Below are positions 17,979-24,748 of a stretch of DNA of 64,000 nt, one piece after another. Each line of letters begins with the position of its first letter. Position 1 is the stretch's first letter. A program made the translations under genes and the position numbers. Source of the stretch: Streptomyces katrae (GTDB lineage Bacteria > Actinomycetota > Actinomycetes > Streptomycetales > Streptomycetaceae); the NCBI RefSeq assembly GCF_000717655.1, contig NZ_JNZY01000019.1, positions 62,001-126,000 of the forward strand, given 5' to 3'. The notes under the pieces are model-generated. The model did no database searches. It was not told where the DNA came from and saw nothing but the letters and a program-made list of their open reading frames with translations.

Positions 17979-18369
17979 AGGTCTCGTTCTCTCCTACGCC
18001 GTCTCACGAGTGCGCCGTCCGTCCTGTCGTCCACAACGACCCGTCGGTCCTGTCCGTACGTGGCGCGGGCGGAGCGGACCAGAGGGCCGCGTCGACGTCC
18101 GCACCCGATCGGCCTCGGGCGCACCTACCTGCTATCCATTCTGCGGGATCGCGAAGAGGCGCGCGGCCGAGAGCAACCGCCGGTGGCGCGCTACGCACGC
18201 TACCTCCTTCGAAGCCTTGGGCCCACATGCAAGGTCCGATTCGCGGACAAGCCCGCGCGCCGACATCGCTCCTGCACCCTCCGGACCACGCCCGGACAGC
18301 GGCCCGACGGCGACCTGACGGGCGCCCGTAACGCGCCGGGACGGGACCCGGCGGGGTCCGTGGGGCACT
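17979..18369. other. Divergent intergenic region between DUF3027 and MFS genes
   Basis: 391 nt carrying the promoters for two divergent genes. Apart from the SD-led small frame at 18004-18198 on the minus strand, I see no hairpin, operator or RNA gene. No clear -35/-10 pair could be assigned. Confidence 0.5.
18004..18198 (-). CDS. Possible small gene upstream of DUF3027 gene
   Basis: A 64-codon frame starts at GTG 18198, directly behind AAGGAGGT, one of the best Shine-Dalgarno sequences in the window. It ends 25 nt before the DUF3027 start, so it could be the first gene of that operon. Against this, its third-position GC is visibly lower than in the neighbours and the product (rich in Arg, Ala, Pro; no motif) is not recognised. 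It may instead be a leader ORF or chance. Confidence 0.3.
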   Translation of the reverse strand: MRSAPPAVALGRAPLRDPAEWIAGRCARGRSGADVDAALWSAPPAPRTDRTDGSLWTTGRTAHS

Positions 18370-19743
18370 ATGTCGAGTGTGGCACCCCTACGGTCGTCCC
18401 GTGACGGCCCGGGACCGGCCGGACGGGCCGGCCGGGCCGTCGGGCGTGCCCTGCGGCGCCCTTTCACCGGTACGGCCCGCGGGATCCGGCGGGCCACGCA
18501 CGCGCACGGGGCCGGCGAATCGGGCCTCGGCAAGCTGATCGAGCTGCACGCCATCAACGGCGCCGGCGATGTGATGATCACCGTGGCGCTGGCCTCGACG
18601 GTGTTCTTCTCGGTCCCCACGGACGAGGCACGCGGCCGCGTCGCCCTGTACCTGGCGATCACGATGGCCCCCTTCACCCTGCTGGCCCCGGTGATCGGCC
18701 CGGCGCTGGACCGGCTGCCGCACGGGCGGCGGGCCGCGATGGCCGTCGCGATGCTCGCGCGGGCGCTCCTCGCGGTGATGATGTCCGGCGCGGTGGCCAC
18801 GGGCGGGCTGGAGCTCTATCCGGCGGCGCTGGGCGTGCTCGTCGCGTCCAAGGCGTACGGGGTGGTCCGCAGTGCGGTGGTGCCGCGGCTGCTCCCGCCG
18901 AACTTCTCACTCGTCAAGGCGAACTCCCGGGTCACCCTGGCGGGCCTGCTGGCCACGGCGGCGGCGGCGCCGGTCGCGGCGGGGCTGCACACCATCGGGC
19001 CGCCGTGGCCGCTGTACGGGGCCTGCGCCATCTTCATCGGGGGCACGTTCGCGGCGTTCACGCTGCCGCACAAGGTGGACGAGGCGAAGGGCGAGCGGCG
19101 GGCCCGGCTGTCCACGCACGAGCCGCACTCGCGCAGACCGGGGCTGCGCACGGTCAGCCCGTCGGTGCTGTGCGGGCTGCTGGCGAACGCGGCGATGCGC
19201 GGACTGTCCGGGTTCCTGATCTTCTTCCTGGCGTTCCTGCTGCGGGAGCACCCCCTCGCCGGGCAGAGCGCGGCGGTGTCGCTGGGCATCGTGGGCGTCT
19301 CGGCGGGAGTCGGGAACGCGTGCGGGACGGCGGTGGGCGCCTGGCTGCGGGCCCGGGCGCCGGAGACGATCATCGCGGCGGTGCTGTCGGTGACCCTGGG
19401 GGTCGCGGTCCTGGCGGCGGTGTTCTTCAGCGGGCTGTTCATGGCGGTACTGGGGGCCACGGCCGGGTTCTGCCAGGCCCTGGCGAAGCTGTCGCTGGAC
19501 GCGATGATCCAGCGGGACGTGCCGGAGGCGGTACGGACGTCCGCGTTCGCCCGGTCGGAGACGCTGCTCCAGGTGGCGTGGGTGCTGGGCGGCGCGATCG
19601 GCATCGCGCTGCCGCTGAACGGGGTACTGGGGATGGCCGTGGCCGCGGCGATCGTCGCCGCGGGCACCGCGATGGCCTTCCGCGGCCTCCTCGCCTCGCC
19701 CCGCCACCACCATCCGGGCTCCCCCCGCCCCCGAGTGGCGTAA
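18370..19743 (+). CDS. MFS transporter of unknown substrate
   Basis: 457 residues. An Arg/Gly-rich N-terminal tail of about 50 residues precedes the first helix (LIELHAINGAGDVMITVALASTVFF). The next loop is IGPALDRLPHGRRAAMA, a variant of MFS motif A. About 12 helices. Charge and gene order (DUF3027 - MFS - DUF2771 - mqnB - mqnD) match a conserved Streptomyces neighbourhood as I remember it. The substrate is unknown. The ATG at 18370 has only weak Shine-Dalgarno support (GTGGGG). Confidence 0.85.
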   Translation: MSSVAPLRSSRDGPGPAGRAGRAVGRALRRPFTGTARGIRRATHAHGAGESGLGKLIELHAINGAGDVMITVALASTVFFSVPTDEARGRVALYLAITMAPFTLLAPVIGPALDRLPHGRRAAMAVAMLARALLAVMMSGAVATGGLELYPAALGVLVASKAYGVVRSAVVPRLLPPNFSLVKANSRVTLAGLLATAAAAPVAAGLHTIGPPWPLYGACAIFIGGTFAAFTLPHKVDEAKGERRARLSTHEPHSRRPGLRTVSPSVLCGLLANAAMRGLSGFLIFFLAFLLREHPLAGQSAAVSLGIVGVSAGVGNACGTAVGAWLRARAPETIIAAVLSVTLGVAVLAAVFFSGLFMAVLGATAGFCQALAKLSLDAMIQRDVPEAVRTSAFARSETLLQVAWVLGGAIGIALPLNGVLGMAVAAAIVAAGTAMAFRGLLASPRHHHPGSPRPRVA

Positions 19744-19854
19744 GGCCGGGCCGGGCGCTGATCCGGCCCCGCCCGGAGGGCGCCACGCCGCGCCGCAGGC
19801 CACGCGGGACCCCCGTGCGGCGGCGGAGCTGGGTGGCCCGATAGCCTTCGGCTC

Positions 19855-20340
19855 ATGACCGCACCGCTTTTCTCGGGTAGGGGCCGCCGCAGCGTCGCGG
19901 CCCTCGGAGCCGTGTCCGCCGGCCTCCTCCTCCTCTCCGCCTGCGACAAGCCGACGCCGCTGGCGACCGTGACGGTCGGCACGTCGTCGGTGTCCACCGA
20001 GGCCGCCTGCTCCGACGACAAGGAGCTCTCCATGGACAAGGTCCAGGAGTGCCTCACCGACATGAAGGACGCCAAGACCATCGAGTACGGGCGCGGGGAC
20101 ACCCTGCGCCTCGGTGTCGAGCCGGAAGTCGTCGAGGACGGCAAGCGGTGGCAGGCGGTCCTGGACGGCCAGCCGATCACCGAGCCCTCCTCCAACACCT
20201 ACCGCAGCTTCCCCGGCGCCGACATCTTCGCCACCGGCGGCCAGGGCGAGGCCCCGTCCTCCAAGAAGCTGAACATCGTCCAGGTCGGCGAGGACGGCAA
20301 GCCGCTCGCCGTCTGGGCCTACAACGTCAAGCTCAAGTAG
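19855..20340 (+). CDS. DUF2771 lipoprotein
   Basis: 161 residues. The N-terminus is a lipoprotein signal: basic residues RGRR, a hydrophobic stretch and lipobox LLSAC with the lipidated Cys at residue 30. The mature part has two further cysteines (ACSDD and VQECL) that could form a disulfide, and ends PLAVWAYNVKLK. It matches the actinobacterial DUF2771 family, whose role is not known. It lies 13 nt before mqnB on the same strand, so the two may be cotranscribed. Confidence 0.8.
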   Translation: MTAPLFSGRGRRSVAALGAVSAGLLLLSACDKPTPLATVTVGTSSVSTEAACSDDKELSMDKVQECLTDMKDAKTIEYGRGDTLRLGVEPEVVEDGKRWQAVLDGQPITEPSSNTYRSFPGADIFATGGQGEAPSSKKLNIVQVGEDGKPLAVWAYNVKLK

Positions 20341-20353
20341 CCCCGTACCGACG

Positions 20354-21079
20354 GTGCGCGCGCTCATCGTGACCGCGGTGGCGGCGGAGGCAGACTCCGT
20401 CGCCGCCGGTCTCACCCCTCATCCGGACCCGGTGACACCGCAGCCGCGCGCCCTTCCCGGCGGATACCTGCTCTCCCGGCGGGATCTGCCCGGCCTCGCC
20501 GCCGACGTGCTCGTCGGCGGGGTGGGGCCGGCCGCCGCCGCGGCCGCCACGGCCACCGCGCTCGCGCTGGCCGACTACTCCCTCGTCGTCTCCGCCGGCG
20601 TCGGCGGCGGGTTCGCGCCCGCCGCCCCCGTCGGCTCCCTCGTGGTCGCCGACGCACTCGTCGCGGCCGACCTCGGGGCCGAGACCCCCGACGGCTTCCT
20701 CGACGTACAGGAGCTCGGCTTCGGGCACAGCGTGCACCTGCCGCCCGCCGAGCTCGCCGCCCGCGCCGCCGAGGCCACCGGGGCGCTGCTCGCGCCCGTG
20801 CTGACCGTGTCCACCGTCACCGGCACCGCCGGCCGCGCGACCCTGCTCGCCGCCCGGCATCCGCTCGCCGGGGCCGAGGCCATGGAGGGCTTCGGGGTCG
20901 CGGAGGCGGCCGCCGCGCACGGGCTGCCCGTGCTGGAGATCCGCGCCGTGTCCAACGCCGTCGGCCCCCGCGACCGCGACGCCTGGCGGATCGGGGACGC
21001 GCTGGCCGCGCTCACCGCCGGATTCCGCGCCCTGGGGCCCGTACTCGTCCATTGGGGAGAGCACCGACATGAGTCGTGA
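20354..21079 (+). CDS. mqnB: Futalosine hydrolase
   Basis: 241 residues from GTG 20354. It belongs to the nucleoside phosphorylase/hydrolase fold: N-terminal LIVTAVAAEADSVAAGL, the glycine loop VLVGGVGPAAAAAATA, VVSAGVGGGFAP, and the ribose-binding block AEAMEGFGVAEAAAAHGLPVLEIRAVSN, with the Met-Glu-Gly and the catalytic Asp region VGPRDRDAW. It removes hypoxanthine from futalosine in the alternative menaquinone route of Streptomyces. The start of mqnD overlaps its last 11 nt, which links two steps of the same pathway. Confidence 0.93.
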   Translation: MRALIVTAVAAEADSVAAGLTPHPDPVTPQPRALPGGYLLSRRDLPGLAADVLVGGVGPAAAAAATATALALADYSLVVSAGVGGGFAPAAPVGSLVVADALVAADLGAETPDGFLDVQELGFGHSVHLPPAELAARAAEATGALLAPVLTVSTVTGTAGRATLLAARHPLAGAEAMEGFGVAEAAAAHGLPVLEIRAVSNAVGPRDRDAWRIGDALAALTAGFRALGPVLVHWGEHRHES

Positions 21080-21926
21080 GCCGGACCAGGCGGTCAAGAT
21101 CGCCTATTCGCCCTGTCCGAACGACACCTTCGTCTTCGACGCCTGGGCCCACGGGCGCGTCCCGGGCGCGCCCGGCCTCGACGTCACCTTCGCCGACATC
21201 GACATCACCAACGGCATGGCCGAGCGCGGCGAGCTGGACGTGCTGAAGGTGTCGTACGCCGTGCTGCCGTGGGTGCTGGAGGAGTACGCGCTGCTGCCCT
21301 GCGGCGGGGCACTGGGACGCGGGTGCGGGCCACTCGTCCTGACGCGGGAGCCGGGCGTGGACCTGGCCGGGAAGACCGTCGCCGTGCCGAGCGAACGCTC
21401 CACCGCCTACCTGCTGTTCCGGCTGTGGGCGGCGGACGTGCTCCCGCAGGGCGTCGGCAAGGTCGTCGTCCTGCCGTTCCACGAGATCATGCCGGCCGTC
21501 CGCGACGGCCGGGTGGACGCCGGACTGGTCATCCACGAGGCCCGGTTCACCTATCAGGACTACGGGCTGCACCGCCTCGCCGACATGGGCGAGCACTGGG
21601 AGTCCACGACCGGGCTGCCGATCCCGCTCGGCGCGATCATCGCCAAGCGCTCGCTGGGCGCCGAGACCCTGCACGCGCTGGCCGAGTCGGCCCGTACCTC
21701 GGTGCGGATGGCCTGGGACGACCCGGAGGCCTCGCGCCCGTACGTCCGCGCCCACGCGCAGGAGCTGGACCCGGCCGTCGCCGACCAGCACATCGGGCTG
21801 TACGTCAACGAGTTCACCGCCGACCTCGGCGATGCCGGGTACGCGGCGGTGCGCGGGCTGTTGACGCGGGCCGCGGCCGAGGGTCTGGTACCGGCCATCG
21901 CACCGGATGCGCTGGCCTTCCCCTGA
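21069..21926 (+). CDS. mqnD: 1,4-dihydroxy-6-naphthoate synthase
   Basis: 285 residues in the periplasmic-binding-protein-like fold of MqnA/MqnD. Signature segments are IAYSPCPNDTFVFDAWAHG at the N-terminus, ADIDITNGMAERGELDVLKVSY, and the GLVIHEARFTY block that contains the catalytic histidine region. The enzyme converts cyclic dehypoxanthine futalosine to 1,4-dihydroxy-6-naphthoate. Its ATG lies inside the 3' end of mqnB, so translation is probably coupled. The operon ends at a strong 12-bp hairpin. Confidence 0.94.
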   Translation: MSREPDQAVKIAYSPCPNDTFVFDAWAHGRVPGAPGLDVTFADIDITNGMAERGELDVLKVSYAVLPWVLEEYALLPCGGALGRGCGPLVLTREPGVDLAGKTVAVPSERSTAYLLFRLWAADVLPQGVGKVVVLPFHEIMPAVRDGRVDAGLVIHEARFTYQDYGLHRLADMGEHWESTTGLPIPLGAIIAKRSLGAETLHALAESARTSVRMAWDDPEASRPYVRAHAQELDPAVADQHIGLYVNEFTADLGDAGYAAVRGLLTRAAAEGLVPAIAPDALAFP

Positions 21927-21948
21927 GGCCCTTTCAGGCGGGTACGAG

Positions 21949-21982
21949 GGTGCCCCGGCCCTCTTGAGAAGGCCGGGGCACC
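21949..21982. terminator. Bidirectional terminator between mqnD and cold-shock gene
   Basis: A 12-bp perfect stem, GGTGCCCCGGCC (21949-21960) / GGCCGGGGCACC (21971-21982), with a 10-nt loop, between converging genes. Confidence 0.8.
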
Positions 21983-21997
21983 GTCGTGCGCACGGGC

Positions 21998-22381
21998 TCA
22001 GACGTCGAGCTGGTCGGCCACCGCGCGCAGCAGGCCGGCGATCTTCGTGCCGTGCACCTTGTCGGGGTAGCGGCCGCGCTCCAGCATCGGAGTGATGTTC
22101 TCCAGCAGGGTCGTGAGGTCCTGCACGATCGAGGCCAGCTCGTCGGGCTTGCGGCGCTGCGCGGCCGCGACGGAGGGCGCCGGGTCCAGCACCGTCACGG
22201 AAAGCGCCTGGTCACCGCGCTGTCCGGCGACGACGCCGAACTCGACGCGCTGGCCGGGCTTGAGTGCGTCGACCCCGGCCGGGAGCACCGACGAGTGGAC
22301 GAAGACGTCACCGCCGTCGTCGCGGGAGAGAAAGCCGAAGCCCTTCTCACTGTTGAACCACTTGACCTTGCCGGTAGGCAC
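21998..22381 (-). CDS. Cold-shock domain protein with C-terminal extension
   Basis: 127 residues from GTG 22381. Residues 1-67 are a complete cold-shock domain: GKVKWFNSEKGFGFLS contains RNP1 (KGFGFL) and VFVHSSVL contains RNP2. The remaining ~60 residues are a predicted helical tail (PDELASIVQDLTTLLENITPMLERG ... LLRAVADQLDV) absent from ordinary 67-residue Csp proteins. The tail has heptad-like leucines and could mediate oligomerisation. The cold-shock domain binds single-stranded nucleic acid and melts RNA structure. Confidence 0.88.
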   Translation of the reverse strand: MPTGKVKWFNSEKGFGFLSRDDGGDVFVHSSVLPAGVDALKPGQRVEFGVVAGQRGDQALSVTVLDPAPSVAAAQRRKPDELASIVQDLTTLLENITPMLERGRYPDKVHGTKIAGLLRAVADQLDV

Positions 22382-22581
22382 GTCCGTCCTCTGTCCTTGT
22401 GCTCGTCGGGGTCCGGAACGCCGCACAGCGGCTCCGGACAACAGCGCAGCGGGTCATGGTGACCCGCCGTATCCAGGCTAGTGGGCGATCGACAGGTGAC
22501 AAGACGTTCCCCGGTCCTTCGCCGGCTCTTCGCTGTCGGCTGTGCTGTCGGCTGCTTCGGCCAGGGAACTACCCTGGTGGA

Positions 22582-22833
22582 GTGACTGTTACTCCTCATT
22601 GCGACGAAGCGCGGCCCGGCGACGGCCTGGTGCGCGCCGGCGGCATCGTGTTCATCGTCGGCGCCGTGGCCACCCTCGTGACGATGGCCCCGCTGTTCCT
22701 GCACACGGACCCGTTCCCGTCGTACGCGTGGGCCGTGTGCATGCTGATGGGCGTCGGCTTCGCCATCTCGGCGGCGGGTGTGCTGCGCTCGGCGGCGGCC
22801 CAGCGCCGGGCCGCCCGCGCCTCCCAGGCCTAA
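22582..22833 (+). CDS. Small two-helix membrane protein
   Basis: 83 residues from GTG 22582, preceded by GGTGGAG. Two hydrophobic helices (about 18-40 and 50-70) flank a short loop containing HTDPFPSYAW, and the C-terminus is basic (SAAAQRRAARASQA). A short inverted repeat (CCAGGG 22561-22566 / CCCTGG 22572-22577) abuts the Shine-Dalgarno region and could affect translation. It is divergent from the cold-shock gene and convergent with the HAD gene. No family recognised. Confidence 0.65.
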   Translation: MTVTPHCDEARPGDGLVRAGGIVFIVGAVATLVTMAPLFLHTDPFPSYAWAVCMLMGVGFAISAAGVLRSAAAQRRAARASQA

Positions 22834-22858
22834 GGGCTGTCCCCGACCCGGCCCCGGA

Positions 22859-23512
22859 TCAGACCTGCTGCGTGCGGACGAACTCCGCGAGCCACTGCGG
22901 CAGCGCCGTGAGGTCCGGCAGCACCACGTCCGCGCCCGCCTCGCGCAGTTCCGGCTCGGGGCACGGGCCGGTCGGGACCGCCACCGACAGCGCGCCGGCC
23001 GTACGGGCGCCGCGTACGTCGCCCACGTGGTCGCCGACGTAGACCTGCGCCCCGTACTCGCGCAGCGCACCCGCCTTGGCCTCGGCCCACAGCCAGCCGA
23101 TGACCGCGTCCGGCTCGATGCCGAGGTGCGCGAGGTGGAGCCGGGCATTGGGCTCGTGCTTGGCCGTGACGACGATCGCGCGGCCGCCGAGCGCCTGGAC
23201 GGCCTCGATCGCCTCGCGGGCGCCGGGCATCGCGGGCGTCGGCCCGATGGCGTATGTGGGATAGATCTCCCGGTACCGGTCGGCCATGGCGGGGATCTCC
23301 GCCTGCGGGAACCAGTACGCGAGCTCCTCGTCCAGCGGCGGACCGAGCCGCGTGACCGCCTCGTCCGCATCGATGAACGTGCCCGTCTCGGCGGAAAGCG
23401 CCTGGTAGGCGGCCTTGATTCCGGGGCGCGAATCGATGAGGGTCATGTCGAGGTCGAAGCCGACGGTCAGCTGGGCGGACGCGGCGGGCACGGTGGGGAT
23501 CTCGGAGCTCAT
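22859..23512 (-). CDS. HAD-superfamily phosphatase (Gph/PPase-like)
   Basis: 217 residues. HAD motif I is FDLDMTLID (nucleophile Asp20, acid/base Asp22), motif II is in VVTAKHEP, with Lys slightly later than usual, and motif IV is VGDHVGDV. A helical cap follows motif I (ADEAVTRLGPPLDEELAYWF), as in phosphoglycolate phosphatase relatives. The probable reaction is dephosphorylation of a small phosphometabolite; the substrate is not predictable. It precedes the HAAS-type membrane protein gene on the opposite side of a 120-nt spacer containing the palindrome TGACATGTCA (23589-23598). Confidence 0.87.
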   Translation of the reverse strand: MSSEIPTVPAASAQLTVGFDLDMTLIDSRPGIKAAYQALSAETGTFIDADEAVTRLGPPLDEELAYWFPQAEIPAMADRYREIYPTYAIGPTPAMPGAREAIEAVQALGGRAIVVTAKHEPNARLHLAHLGIEPDAVIGWLWAEAKAGALREYGAQVYVGDHVGDVRGARTAGALSVAVPTGPCPEPELREAGADVVLPDLTALPQWLAEFVRTQQV

Positions 23513-23633
23513 ACGGCCATTGTGCCGAGCCGGGGCGGACGGCCGGGAACGTGGACTTGGCCTCGCCTTACCAGACAGTGAAATTTGGTGACATGTCAGC
23601 GCCCGTCCCCGTGGAGCCCGCCCGCGCAGCGTC

Positions 23634-24629
23634 TCAGCGGCGACGGCCGCGCCAGGCCAGGTACAGCGCGGAGGCGACGGCCGCGGCCCTGGCCAGCCAG
23701 GGCCACATGTCCTGGTACACCCCGCCGAGGCCCTCGTCCGTGAGCGGCGCCCCCCAGCGCCCCTCGAGCCGGCCCCACAGCCACACCACCGCGCCCGCGA
23801 ACACGGCCCCCGGCAGCCCGAACACGACGACCTTGCGCTCCGTCGGCCCGAGCACCCGCGAGGCGTACGCCAGCAGCCAGCCGCCGATCAGCAGCAGCCA
23901 GGACCCCGTGACGGCGCCCGCCACGAGCACGACCGCGGCCAGCAGCAGGAAGGCGTGCGGCTTCGGGCGCGGGGCGGCGGCCGCCGCGGACGCCTTCTCC
24001 GGGGCCGCCGCGGCCGACTTGGCCTGCCGGCGCTGCTTCAGGAACCGTACGAGGCCCCGGACGCCGGACGTCCGTTCGGCGGCCGGCGCCCCGGCCGGAC
24101 CCGCCGCGGGCTCCGGCTTCTCCTCTTCCGGCTTCCTGAACAGCTCCGGGATCTCCACCCCGCCCGCGAAGCCCTCCACCTGCGGCCCGGTGCCGTACGG
24201 CCCCGGGGCGACCCGCCACCAGTCGGGCTCCGCCCCGCCGTCGGAGCCGAGTTCGTCGAGCCCGGCCAGGTGCGGCGGCGCGGGCGCGCTCTGCGCCGGG
24301 CGCGGCGGCGGGACCGTCTTGCGGCGCAGCCGGCCGGGCCCCCGCTGGGTCGGCACCGCCGGTACGCGGTCGGGGGTGGCGGCGGGCGTCGCCGGGGCCG
24401 GGGACGCGCCCACGCCGTCGAGGACCTCCTCCGGCGTACCGATCCGCTCCAGGATGCGGCGTACGGCCGCCGGGGTCTCCGGCTCGTACTTGGCGCGCCG
24501 ACGGTCGATCTCGTCCCGCAGCCCCGCCACCAGGCGCATCCGGTCCCCGGAGGACAGCTGCCGCCGCTGCGCCAAGTCCCCGACCCGGCTCAGATATTCG
24601 TAGACCAGATGGTCGCTCTCGATCCCCAC
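23634..24629 (-). CDS. HAAS-domain membrane protein
   Basis: 331 residues from GTG 24629, preceded by GGGAGGAG. The frame continues upstream without better starts. Residues 5-70 (LVYEYLSRVGDLAQRRQL...EILERIGTPEEVL-like pattern) form the small helical domain seen in HAAS/DUF1700 proteins. These proteins are often controlled by PadR regulators. A Pro/Ala-rich linker (75-220) follows, then three to four C-terminal membrane helices (about 226-327). It is divergent from the WYL/XPB-like gene. Role unknown; signalling between the helical domain and the membrane is the family hypothesis. Confidence 0.7.
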   Translation of the reverse strand: MGIESDHLVYEYLSRVGDLAQRRQLSSGDRMRLVAGLRDEIDRRRAKYEPETPAAVRRILERIGTPEEVLDGVGASPAPATPAATPDRVPAVPTQRGPGRLRRKTVPPPRPAQSAPAPPHLAGLDELGSDGGAEPDWWRVAPGPYGTGPQVEGFAGGVEIPELFRKPEEEKPEPAAGPAGAPAAERTSGVRGLVRFLKQRRQAKSAAAAPEKASAAAAAPRPKPHAFLLLAAVVLVAGAVTGSWLLLIGGWLLAYASRVLGPTERKVVVFGLPGAVFAGAVVWLWGRLEGRWGAPLTDEGLGGVYQDMWPWLARAAAVASALYLAWRGRRR

Positions 24630-24748
24630 GCCCGGCTCCTCCCGTACCACCACTCGAAAAGGTAGCGCGTGCGCCCGTGGAGCGGCCGAGGGCGCAGCGG
24701 ATACCGTTGGCCGGATGGGGACCGGCCGACGCGACCATGGAGGCGACC

